Shown here: positions 22,825 to 33,406 of the stretch, piece after piece
How the letters are laid out: each line of letters begins with the position of its first letter
Numbering within the stretch: the stretch's first letter is position 1
From: Hawksworthiomyces lignivorus
Lineage: Eukaryota; Ascomycota; Sordariomycetes; Ophiostomatales; Ophiostomataceae
Length of the DNA stretch: 64,000 nt
Reading direction: 5' to 3'
Assembly (NCBI GenBank): GCA_002917075.1
Contig: NTMA01000130.1
Span: 35,148-99,147, forward strand
Made by a program: the position numbers and the translations under genes
The notes under the pieces: model-generated
What the model was told of the DNA's origin: nothing
What the model saw: only the letters and a program-made list of their open reading frames with translations
Database searches by the model: none

Positions 22825-22896
22825 ATGAGCAATGGAAACACAAACTGCCGCGCAGAAGCTTCCTGCTGGCTTGGCCGGCGTCCTAAATTCACCTGA
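22825..22896 (+). promoter_or_regulatory. Short uORF overlapping the bHLH start codon
   Basis: An ATG 7 nt upstream of the chosen bHLH start opens a 23-codon frame (MSNGNTNCRA...) in another reading frame. It ends at a TGA 65 nt inside the main coding sequence. It would compete with the main start unless leaky scanning occurs. Confidence 0.45.
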
Positions 22897-24582
22897 GATG
22901 AACCGGGACTCGGCTTATTATTCGAATGCCGACACTTCTAGCAAACGTTTGTCTACTCTTGTTGCGTCTTGATCTTTCTATGTATATATCGATGAGGCCT
23001 CGTGGCTAACTGATGTCCCTTGCAATTTCCCAGACACTTCTGCAGCATCTTGTATTGGTCTTGGCCCTGGTGGCCCTCCTAACTCGTCTGTTTTCCGATC
23101 TGCATCTGTCCAGCTTGACAAGACGCCCTCGCCTACGAGCACCGCAAACGTACTTCCTCAGCCGCTTCTTTCACCCTCTACCAGCAGCATGAGTGTCGCG
23201 TCGATAGTCTCTCCCACGAGCCCCAGTAGCGGCGATTTACGACGTCTCACTGCCGAGCGGCCGCAGTCTCTTGAATCAGCTCCGAATAGTGCTACCCTGG
23301 CAGCAAATGCAGACTACGACCCGATGGCACGGCGGGAAAGTGTCGACAGCAGAATAATCAACCAGGGCTTTGGCGAGCTGCGCTTGGGTGGCAACTCGCC
23401 GTATACTACGCACAATCATTCCACGACTTCGGTGCACAACACCTTCCAGGCGCAGCAGCAGCGGCAGCCACGCACAGGACTGGACAGCTTGGCGATTCAC
23501 CGAATTTCCAATGGCTATCAGCCGAGCGCCGAGCGCAATCCAGAAGGACACTCCAAGACCGTGCGGACAGCGCCTGCTATCACCGGACCTGCAACGAGCC
23601 AAATCGCCCGTGCCGCTGAGCCCACAAAAGGACAGGCATGGGCTTTCCCTGAGGAAGAGATCCATCGTCTACCGTCGGCTGCCAGCCAGTCTCTCATTGA
23701 CTCGCGTCGCAGCAGTATTGCCGACTCGCTTGCTAGTAGCCAGTACACGTCGGAATCCCGCCTCCCAACCGGCCAACGCCGCTTCGACGAACCGTCACCG
23801 GGCACACCAGGAACCCCCGGTACCAACGGCACCCTGGACTATCACACAGTCCAACGCTTATCAGCTGCGTCTGGAGAATTCCCCACAACACACCACCATG
23901 CGCTACAGCATAAGCAGCTGGAGGACCTGCAGTCTGAGTCTGGAAGCACACACACAGGCTCGCAGCCGTATAGTCGGACCCCCGAACTACGCATCAGCCA
24001 TAAATTAGCAGAGAGGAAACGACGGACAGAAATGAAAGAGCTTTTCGAACAGCTCCGCGATCTCATGCCACAAGAACGAGGCTCTAAGGCTTCCAAGTGG
24101 GAAATCTTAACAAAGGGTAGGTCGATGAATACTTGCAGTGGCTCACCACTGGCACATTTGTTGCAATTTGAGAAATATGGGATCTGTAGTCAGTGCTAAC
24201 ACCACTCAAAGCCATCACCGAGCACCAGCGACTCCAAGACGCCCTGCGATCTGCGACACAACACTCGGCTGCCCTGACGGCCGACATGTCCGCTATGAAG
24301 AACGAGCTGATGTCGCTTCGCATGGAGAATCAGCAGCTACGTGCAGACGTGTCCAATTTACAAGCAGGAGGAGCGAATGGCGCCCAAGCTCCTGGATTGT
24401 CCGGCGGCCCCTTCTCAAGAGGACCGCAGCCCGCTCGGCCAGAACTGCCGCCTTTGCGGGCTCTCAGCGGCGGACTACCACCTCCGACCTCTGCTGCACA
24501 AGCACCACCCCCCGAGTCTATGACGGGTGTGCAGTACGACCAGGCACGCGTCAACGGTTTTAGGCCATCCGACCGGTTCTAA
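22832..24582 (+). CDS. bHLH transcription factor (E-box type, fungal 'GlcD gamma'-like)
   Basis: Nuclear DNA-binding regulator. Exons 22832-22946, 23034-24116 and 24212-24582 give 522 aa with matching phases; both introns have gctaac branch sites. The bHLH lies at about residues 352-425 and is split by intron 2. The basic region HKLAERKRRTEM has His361, Glu365 and Arg369 at the 5-9-13 spacing expected for CANNTG E-box contact. Helix 1 is KELFEQLRDLMP, and helix 2 includes KASKWEILTK continuing into exon 3 (AITEHQRLQDAL). A Leu/Met-rich coiled-coil follows (SAMKNELMSLRMENQQLR), like a leucine zipper. The N-terminal 350 residues are Ser/Pro/Thr-rich and probably disordered. The C-terminus is Pro/Ala/Gly-rich. 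An overlapping uORF and a very long upstream region suggest complex control. Target genes cannot be told from sequence. Confidence 0.88.
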
Positions 24583-26023
24583 TTTCGAGTCGCCAAAGGT
24601 CACATGGCCATCTTCTTCCTCGCACCTGTATCAAAACTATAAGGAATGACGGATGCTTCGAAAGTCTTCCTGTGTCATGGCGTTTTTGTGTCTGCGGTCT
24701 TCTCAACCCTTGTTGTTATTGTGTCAAAAGTAGGGGGGTTTGAGTATTTTGGGTAGAGTTTTTGGGTATTACAATTGGTGTGGGTTCTTTTCAGGGCGTT
24801 TCAAACATTTCATGGCTTTCTGGGATATGCTGCTTATCAAGGAAGCCCGAGGAGGCCACAATATTCCCTTACATATATCGGTGACCTGGCATATACTGCC
24901 TAGCATATGTTTCCTTCGTCATTTTCTTTTGTTACTTCTTGGTTGGCTTGTGTGTGATCGATTTTACCCATTTTCATCATAGTACTGTATATACCTCTTG
25001 GTTGTTGTGTTTCCATATTGAGGGAGAGGGGGAATCGAAGGGAAAAAAATAGGACGACTGGCAACTAGCTCGGAGTCGAACGGTAGAGAAATCGTGGAGT
25101 TGTGTCTTGAGAGAAAACAAGAGCTCTATTTGTCTTGAATAGTGCATTCATACATATTCTGTGTACCCCTTGGATCTAAGCTATCTATTTTCTTTTTTTC
25201 TTTTCTTCTTCAGCTCATTGCTATCGATGGCAGCCTCGCCAAGGAGAATCTCGCAATATATATGCTCGACTTGATCGGAAACGAAGTAGAAAGCGAGAGG
25301 CTTTCGCATTTGTACGTCCGTTTAAGCGAATCCACTGTCTTAAGCATACGTATGTACCGTACATATAACCACGCAGATAAAATTACGAGCTGATCCAAGA
25401 CGGATAACAACCGAGAGATGGATAATCGGCAGGGAAAAATCCACATTTTTGATAAGATTGCCTTGGAGCCACGCACTGCAAAAGAGGCTGAAGCCTAAAA
25501 AAGGCTTGGCGTGAGCTGTTCTTGGTTAGAAAAGGAGAGCCAAGCAGAGAAACAGAGGATACTACTGGTCGCACCCCGGAAATTTTTAGTGCATCTTTAC
25601 GAATACGACTTACAAACCAGCACACGTTAATTGATGCCTTGTTTTGTTTGGCGCACTGGCATATCTCTATGTTACAACAACGTCAACTTCGATCGACGTC
25701 GTCCACGCGGCCCGTACTCGGCGTGTGACCCTGGTGTAAATGAATTGAGCCCTTCGATAGGACTCCCTGTGTTACGGGGTTTTGTTTCTCTTTACGCGTA
25801 TTGCCCTTTCTCTGTGTCCCGTTATATTTCGTCCTGGTCCATCTTGACTTTCTGCCAGTATGGCGTCTAACGGCTCTACCCGCTGGCGATCGATGTTGTT
25901 GCCTTTTTTCTATTTCTTTTCTGCGAGATCGGTCTCTGTGGCTCTGAAGCGGTAAAACTCGCATTTCTCTCTTTTTTTATTCCTTTTCCTTTTTTCCGCT
26001 AGCCTCTTCCGTCTGCTCCTCTG
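24583..26023. other. Intergenic region, bHLH gene to GT69 gene
   Basis: No gene seen. It is AT-rich 3' flank of the bHLH gene followed by the upstream region of the GT69 gene. A T/C-rich stretch at 25900-26000 probably marks the leader of the GT69 transcript. Confidence 0.45.
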
Positions 26024-27691
26024 ATGCTCTTCCGCCCACGGCTGCCGCGCCGCCGCGGCGCTGTCCGCTTCGCCTACCACCACCAGCGGCAGCTCCTCTT
26101 AGCTCTGCTGGTTCTGTTTCTACTTGATGCGTGGCATACCGTACAGAGCCGGGCAGTAACGGTGCGGGTACCTGTGACAACAGACGGCGAGGCAGCGGCT
26201 GGCCTACCGCCTCGCACGTCGCCGACCGGCGCCGCCAGCCCCGGCACCAACACCTCGGTGTACATCGTGTCGGTGCACCGCAACACCGAGGCCATCCTGC
26301 GGAGGGCGTGGATGCAGAGCGTGCTGCAGCTTGTGGACCACCTAGGAGCGGACAATGTGTATGTGTCGGCGGTAGAGTCGGGTTCGCAGGACGAGACCAA
26401 GGCGGCGCTGACGGAGCTGCGGCGAGAGCTGGGACAGCGCGGAGTGGCACACACGATCGAGCTGGGCGCGACGGTGTGGGAGCAGCTGGAAGAGCTGAGC
26501 GCCTGGCCAGGGGCGCCCGATGCGACCCGGCCGCCGGGCTGGATCTGGCACGCCGACGAGGACCGCTACGCCATGCGCCGCATCCCCTATCTTGCTCGCG
26601 TGCGCAACCAGGCCATGGTGCCGCTGCTGGAGGCGGCCAAGCCCAAGAATGGTGGCCGCCGCTTCGACAGGGTGCTGTGGCTCAACGACGTTGCATTTGA
26701 CGTAGGCAACCACATTTCTTTTTTTTTTTTCTTTCTTTTTTGAAAAAAAAAAAAACCTTTCCCCTTTTTTGCACCCCCTGTTTGGATGGAACAAAGATCA
26801 ACCCGTGCTGACATCCCCTGTCCCCCCCTACTGCAGACTTCCGACGTCCTCACGCTGCTCGCCACGCGCGGCGGGCGCTTCGCAGCGGCCTGCGCCATGG
26901 ACTTCAAGACGTACCCGCTCACCTACGACACGTTTGCGCTTCGCGACGAGGCGGGTAACAAGGCAGTGTCGCAGCACTGGCCGTGGTTCCGGTCGGCGGC
27001 CGCACGGGCCGATGTGCGCGCGGGCCTGCCGGTGCGCGTGCAGTCGTGCTGGAACGGCATGGTGGCGTTTGATGCGCGGCCGTTCTACGGGCTCAGCGGC
27101 AGCGACAAGGGGCGCGACGGCACGAGCAAGGCGGCAACCGCCGCCAGTCCGCCCCTCCTGTTCCGCGGCCTCGACGACAGCCTGGCCGAGCACCATCTCG
27201 AGGCCAGCGAGTGCTGCCTGGTCCACGCAGACAACCCGCTGTCGGGGTGGACGGGCACGCGTGACGACGGCCCGGCCGACGAGGAGCAGCCGATGGATGA
27301 CAGCGACGACACGGACGACTTTGACTATGACGACGAGGCAGAGGACGACGAAGACGGCGGGGAGGACGACCCGAGCGCCGACGCGCCGGGCGTCTGGATC
27401 AACCCCAATGTGCGCGTGGCCTACAGCTCGCCCGTGTACGAGCGGGTGCGCGGCGGCGTCTTCCCGGGCGCCGCGTCGGCAGTGCAGGGCGCGTGGGCCA
27501 ACCGCTTTGGGCGGGTGCGCAGCTGGGTGCAGTTTGCGCTGGAGGGCCGCACGGTGCTGTCGCGGCTGCGGCAGTGGCGCTTTGCGACGCACCCAGGGGC
27601 GCCCGAGGAGCAGCAGCGGCGCGAGCCGGGCGGGGCCTGTCTGGTCAACGAGATGCAGATCATGTGGCAGAACGGGTGGAAGCACCTGTGA
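26024..27691 (+). CDS. GT69 (CAP59/CMT1-like) glycosyltransferase, type II membrane protein
   Basis: Likely Golgi alpha-mannosyltransferase acting on surface glycans; relatives are cryptococcal CMT1 and CAP59 (family knowledge). Exons 26024-26701 and 26837-27691 give 510 aa in phase 0. A short basic cytosolic tail (MLFRPRLPRRRG) is followed by a signal anchor at about residues 24-42 (LLLALLVLFLLDAW) and a luminal domain. Family marks are YIVSVHRNTEAILRRAW, RIPYLARVRNQAM and LWLNDVAFD, the acidic motif that is probably the DxD-like metal site; the intron falls directly after it. Then come CAMDFKTYPLTYDTFALRDE, PVRVQSCWNGMVAFDARPF and the C-terminal WINPNVRVAYS. An acidic insert of about 40 residues (Asp/Glu, near residues 375-415) is not a usual part of the fold. 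The single intron contains long T and A runs. Confidence 0.88.
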
Positions 27692-28283
27692 GTTCGTAAG
27701 CCGAGAAAAGGGGAAGAAGATGCTGAAACTCTCGCCATGGTGGCGAGCTAAAGCGGAATAGAGGCGTTTGCATACAAAGCCCTTGAAACTATACCCAAAG
27801 CTGTTTTTTTTTTTTTTTTTTACTTTTATTTTATTTCATTTTATTTTCATTTTATCATCGTGACTAGGGCGACGGGCCTTCGTTTATTTGCTTTCTTTCA
27901 TTATAACATATATACGCATATATAGATATGTAATCAGCATATAATTCTAAACCGAAGCTAGTCCTCTCTGGACGCCAAGCTCCCCTCTTTGGGAGGGATG
28001 ACCGAAAAAACGTATAACGAATAAGAAGATACAGTGTAGACAAATGACAGGTAAAAAAATGCTGATAGTATACAAAACACCCATGGAATGCAGAAGACAG
28101 CAGGAGCGCCAAAGAAACATTGAAAGGAAAAAAAGGGAACCTCCAGGAAAAACAAAACTAGTCAGAAAGCCCAGTCTCTCTACATTCGTTTGGGCTTCTC
28201 GTGGCCTTCCCTGGACAGCTGAGCTGCATCTTCTAGGTGCACAGCCAGTCGCCGCCCACTCGGTCGCAAAAGACCGCTCGAAT
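27692..28283. other. Convergent 3' intergenic region, GT69 and PXMP4
   Basis: AT-rich sequence with a T18 tract (near 27805) and TTTTATTT-like strings. It probably contains both polyadenylation regions. No ORF is supported. Confidence 0.45.
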
Positions 28284-29353
28284 CTATTTGTTGTGCCAGA
28301 CGAGCGTCCGCAGGCTGTCCCAGTGGTTGCTCTGGACGTAGATGTAGCTCATGCTGTTACGCAGGCTGGACTGGATCTCGGCGTCGTGGTACCGGAAGAC
28401 GTGCATCACCATAGCCCAGCTGCCGGCGGCGAATGCGGGCCAGGCGTAGTAGCTGAGCGTCTGCGACAGGGCGGGCTCCGACACGATGGGAAGACCGACG
28501 CCGGGCTTCACGGCCAGCTTGGCCAGCGCGAGCACGACGCGCGCGAAGACGTAGATGCAGATCTGCATGTTGATCGAGCTGATCTTACCAGACCGGCGAG
28601 ACCGCTGGCCGAAGACGAGGTAGCCGCCCAGAAGGCCGGCCAGGAAGGAGTCATATGGACCTGATAGGTGACAAAGCGGTTAGGCATACCGAGGCTAACC
28701 AAAAAAAAAGTCCCACCTCTTACCGACGTATCAGCGAGAAGTCAGAGGCAAACATAAACTCACCCTCTTTGCCGTCTGCCAAGTATCTTAATAGCAGACA
28801 GGTAGTCTTGTAGACGATAGCGAAGCGGGCCAGGTTGCTGGCGTGGGTGCGCGTGGCCCGGAGGACAAGGCCGACTTTTTCGCGGAAGCTAGGTCTGTTA
28901 GCCAAGAAAGACGACTGCAGGGACTGGATGAGAAGAAAGGTGGACATACGTTCCCGACCGGAAGAGGAAGACCATTCTAGCAAAAAGAGTCAGCAATGCG
29001 CGACAAACATCAACATACTACTGGCCGGAAAGCCAGAGGGAGGGGGGGTTGGGGGGGGTGGTTGTGGAGGCCGTACACAAGCGCATGTGGAAAGCGCACT
29101 TTGCTGCCGTAGACGATGCCATTGCGAGCACCTTTGAGGATGGCAAAGAGGTCGTGGTACCGGGGATCAAGGACAATGCGCTCCGCAGCCGCCTAGCGTA
29201 GAAAGAAAGAGACATTAGCTTTGTCGGGAACCCAGCTTCGGCCGGCGATGTCAAGTGCGACTCGGCCTCGGCATTTGCGCGGCATACTCTCCAAGATAGC
29301 CGGTTCTGGCACCTTACCTTTAGCGCTTCTAGAGAGGTTGACACTTGGGACAT
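28284..29353 (-). CDS. PXMP4: Peroxisomal membrane protein 4 (PXMP4/PMP24 family)
   Basis: Integral peroxisomal membrane protein of the Tim17-like PXMP4 family, of uncertain biochemical role. Five exons on the minus strand: 29353-29318, 29192-29077, 28976-28950, 28888-28764 and 28660-28284, giving 226 aa (human PXMP4 is of similar size). The spliced frame shows the family signature in order: RYHDLFAILKGARNGIVYGS, KVRFPHALVMVFLFRSG, TFREKVGLVLRATRTHASNL, the Gly-rich membrane segment DSFLAGLLGGYLVFG, INMQICIYVFARVVLALAK, and the C-terminal HDAEIQSSLRNSMSYIYVQS. Exon 1 encodes only 12 residues and exon 3 only 27 nt; both are needed to keep the conserved motifs in frame. Intron 2 contains a long G-rich stretch on the plus strand. 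The gene is distantly divergent from the large membrane-protein gene. Confidence 0.88.
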
Positions 29354-32300
29354 TGTGCGCGAGGATAGAGAGAGAGAGACGCAGCTGGAGAAGAAGGAGA
29401 AGAAGCGAAAGCGAAAGAAGAGAAGAGAGTCGTGGCAGAAACACGACGTTCACCTCCCTTTCTCTCTCCGGCTTTGCGAATGGCAAGCTGTGGCGTTACA
29501 GACGACAGGAGACTGACGACGTAAGATGAAAGAAGCGGATTCGTCGGACAGCACTGACCACTTGCCAGGTAGCAGCAGAGACGGTGAAAATGCCAGTAGG
29601 AGGCTGCGTTTGCGCTCTGCGTAGTTGTCTTGGAGAGATTATCGTAAAAGGAAAAAGAGAGGAAAAAACTGTCTGGATGCCATCTGGCGCATTCCGTTTT
29701 CCTGGGCCCTTTTTTTTTTCTCTAGTTGATTAGCAGTGATGACGGCAAAGTGCTCGGCTGCATCGAAGCTCGGCTTGTGATTTTTGCCCCAGAGAGAGTA
29801 GCGGCTCCTTACTACGCAGAGACGAATAAAAGTGGACCTGCAGCCCATGCGAGCAGTGCTTCAGGGCCATTACGGAGTGCTCTGGCGCTAGACTAATAGA
29901 CTTCGGGCTGGTTTTCCCCGCGTCCAGCCGCCTGTCAGCAGCTCTCTTTTACTGGACTGGGCTTCTATTAGTGTGCGGAATCTGGGCAGCAGAGCGTGTC
30001 CGAGTGCCCCCTTTTCCAGATTGTGCCGCGGCCGTAAGTCTGCCAAACTAACCTGGGCTCTTTTTCTGCCAATCGTTTTGGAGGAGTAGGCTTAATTGGC
30101 TTCCTTCTCCCCGCTACTGGTTTTCCACGGCATGTGAAAGTCAGTGGTCACTTGGCCTCCGCCGCCCACATACAGTACTGTACATACCGTGGAGATAAGA
30201 TAGCAAGAAAGACAGATTATGTAGGATCTGAAATGCGTATCCATTACCTCATTTTCCCCATTACCTCATGAGCTTGCGACGCATTCGGCCAAAGAGCTAA
30301 GCACCGGAACTGGGTCATCCTCTTCACCAGCTCCGTATCCCGTACCGTCTTGCACTTCACGCGGCCTTACCAAGCAGATTATTGCTCGTACATATACATA
30401 CCTCCTACTGCCTCGTAAACAGTAAGACATTCTTTGTCACCGCCGACTCCACGTAATTCCGCAAACAGGACATGGCGCACTCCGTGTTGTGGCTCGACTT
30501 CTGACTCGTCGTCGCTGTCAGCCACCCCCGTCCGTCGTAGTCTGGCCTTGCATCGCAGGACTGGCGAAGACAGCCTGTCAGCCAACAGCTGGAACAATGA
30601 GAAAATGACACTTCCCAGTTGACTGTGAAGGCGGCATCTTTCGCGCACTTTCTCCTGGCTCGCCCCTTTTTCAGCCGCTCTTGCTCACGTTGTTCGTTTC
30701 AGGCACCGTCGCCGTTGCTTTATACTGCTGGCTTGCACTACACAACCTTCCTGCCTTTCCGCGTATACCTTCTTCATTTGCTCCTTCTACAACGGATAGC
30801 GGCTTAACCCCTTTTGTAAGAACATGCTTAAAGCAACAGGCACATTGCAGCTTTTCCAGAGGATTTGCTGCACAACATCCCATCGCACGAGCTAATTCGG
30901 AATATAATAATCTGCACTATTGAAGGCAACGTAATATGAAGTAATGCTGCATGTTATCCAAGGCAGCCGTTGCATTGAAATTCTATTTGGGTATTTCCCC
31001 TGCGATTGGCCCAGGGAATGTTTTCCCAGCTGAAAACAGCAGCGAGAATCATTCTGTCATTTTCAAGTGTCATAGAAGATACGCGAAATTAGGGCAGTTT
31101 TGTCTCCTCGTCTCACTTCCAGTGCAGCTTCCAGCAGCACTCAGGAACACACTCTCTCCACGACTCGTTTTCCTGATCGGGGTGCGGTAAGCGTCTTTTG
31201 CAGAGGCCAAGCATCTTTTGCAGAGGTCAAGTATGGCCAAGAATCGTACGAAGCTCGAAATGCAAAAACATAATAAAAGAAGAAAAAAAAGCGCACGCGA
31301 CAAGGATCAAAACGAGTAAAACTACTCGTGCACTGAAGCCCCCAACCGCCCCAGCCACTCCAAGATTAACGAAATCAACACATTTTCTTGCACTTGGTTA
31401 GTTTAGAGAGCAGCTGGGGGCATCGTTTGTACTAGCACTGGCCTCTAGAACGAACTACCCTCTCTAGCGCTGGAAGACACTGTCCTTGGCAGTGAAATAG
31501 GGCTTCTGCACAGCGGAAAAAGAAGAAAGCAAGAAGGCTTGCAGGATCCGTCGGATCGACAATCCTTCCATCCCTCACGCTGTCAGATACGAATACGACT
31601 AGGGTGTTCCCGAACCGGGGATCGTCCCCAAAGTGGTCTCCTCACGTTAAATCATATCTGCTCCAATTCGCCTTATTACGATACGGTAAATACGGCCAAT
31701 ACGACAGGGCTGGCCACTATGCAGCTCTTTCTTGCGTACAACGAAGATCGCAAAAAACTTGGGCAGCAGAAACAATAATGAGAGACGGTAAGACGTAGAG
31801 ACAATAAGGAGGGGGGAGGTGCAAGACGAGCAAGAAAAGCGAGAAAATTGAGCGAGTGGGCGGGTCAGCTGAGAAGAGCTCACAGCAACCACTGCGAGTC
31901 GATGTGCGGCTCAAGGCTTGGCCGCATCAGTGTTCATCTGCCCTGCCTCTTGCAGCCAAAACGAGACGAGACAAGAATATTGAAGCTCTTGTGCTAATCT
32001 TGGCCTACATTGCTTCTTTCGAAGCTTTTGTCTTGGTTTGCATCCTTGGCACCAATATCCTCGCCCTTCAGAGCAGACGAAACAACCCTCAGAAGCGCTC
32101 TGCCCCCCCCCTTTGGCCAGGCCTGCCTGCTGTTGTCACATCAAATGGCAGCAAAATCGGTGCGAACTGCGAAACCCAAAGCAACAAGCCGCCTTCCAAT
32201 CTCATTTCCACCCTTCAGTTGAGCCCCCGAATGAGAGCGTGTTTCTAGAAATGGTCGTATGCAATGGCTGCACAGCGAAGCGTCGCCTCATAAATCTGGC

Positions 32301-33406
32301 TGGGTCTAGACTGCGCCATATCTGGAATATAGCTCTGTGCCCATGCCGGCCTGCAACGTTGTGGCGTTTTTAGGTGTCCTCTCGATTGGGTTCTCGGTCT
32401 CCCTGTTCTTTTATTTACCGCCCTTTCTCTTCTCCCCTTTCCCGTTGGCGACATAAGACTCGTGCGCTTGCCTGGGAAAGTGTGAATGCGTACATCTGCA
32501 CAGCTTCTTTTGTCTACTTCCTGCAGCCTGGAGGTGGAAGCAGTGGCCTGGTGCAGGAGTGTGCGCTACTCCATGGTTCTGCTACCCAGCCTGCCAGCCT
32601 TTCCGCTCTGATCTTCTCACCCCCCCACACTACACCCTTCCCCCTCTTTCTCGTCTCGATTTTCATAGGTCCAGGAGTGCGGCTGTACGAGGTACCAAGA
32701 AATATTGCCTGGCAGGTTCTGCAAAAATAGAGACCACTATCGCTTGGAATCAGGGAGCCGGTTGCCAAGAGCAGCGTGTCTTTCCCCCAGGGCTGATGGT
32801 TGGTTTGCGCAACGGGACCGCCAATCTCGTCCAAAGAGCTGGGACTTCAGTCTCATCTTTATTTACTACAAGATCGTCCCATTTCTCTCCAATTTTTGTT
32901 TTATTTCTCCCCATAGCTCTCCGTCTCACTACCTCCCGTCATTTCCTCTTTTTCTAGTGCCCGTTCAAGGAATACGTCGTGGGTCCCCTTGCCTTGGGAC
33001 CATCCTCATTTGGTATCTGAGCGTTTATTAGTCTCACTCGGGTTTTAAGCCAGCTCAGCTCTCCATCGCGCTCTCGCAGAGTTTCCTTGGAGCTGTTATC
33101 TTTCCTCGTCATTTCACATTCCCGTTATCCAGCATACGGTGATTTTTTCTGTGCGTTTTAGGTATTCTGTACTGGAGCTCGCCGCGAAGTGTGACTTCTG
33201 AGCTGCCTGTTCTTCTTCCTCTCCTTGCTCCATATTGTGTTTAGCTCTACGTCTTCAGGGGGCACTAATAGATAAGGTCACCGAAAGAAGAACTGGCCTC
33301 TGAACTTGATGTGCGAGATAAGGGCCGGAAGATCGGGAAGCTGCACAACGTGACACTGTATCATCGAGGACGCAGAAATGGACTCATTCGCAGCTTGTCC
33401 GCCGCC
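29354..33406. other. 4-kb divergent intergenic region
   Basis: No supported gene. Short ORFs lack domain-like composition. It contains a 20-bp direct tandem duplication at 31194-31233 (tcttttgcagaggccaagca and a two-mismatch copy), a short GC hairpin near 31617-31632, and T/C-rich DNA at 32360-33250 that probably belongs to the leader of the gene at 33407. Confidence 0.45.
31194..31233. repeat. 20-bp tandem duplication
   Basis: Two adjacent copies of a 20-mer beginning tcttttgcagagg that differ at two positions. Non-coding. Confidence 0.8.

Larger units (their letters stand above)
12014..22831. other. 10.8-kb gene-poor region upstream of the bHLH gene
   Basis: No protein family is recognisable here on either strand. 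Visible items are a G22 tract (13912-13933), a C23 tract (21179-21201), four perfect TACGGAGTA/TACTCCGTA 9-mers (16301, 16438, 20299, 21379), and a pyrimidine-rich belt (about 21655-21960) followed by an approximately 0.8-kb leader into the bHLH start. A 762-nt open frame at 14333-15097 has no domain-like composition. No long terminal repeat, transposase or clear RIP-mutated block was seen by eye. It may be an extended regulatory region, non-coding transcription units or decayed repeats. Confidence 0.5.

Noticed and set aside
12014..22831. Transposon or RIP-mutated relic
   Set aside because: No transposase, reverse transcriptase, long terminal repeats or strongly AT-biased block could be recognised by eye; a repeat-library search is needed to exclude short relics.
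31606..31640. Possible tRNA B-box-like string (ccgaaccggg on the plus strand, cccggttcgg on the minus)
   Set aside because: Only a short GC hairpin forms; no A box, acceptor stem or anticodon arm could be built around it.
31856..32248. 130-codon frame with one hydrophobic stretch
   Set aside because: No start context, signal or domain; a single hydrophobic run is expected by chance.
33311..33406. N-terminal extension of the membrane protein from a GTG at 33311
   Set aside because: No ATG in the extension, and the ATG at 33407 has a good context and starts directly with a signal peptide.
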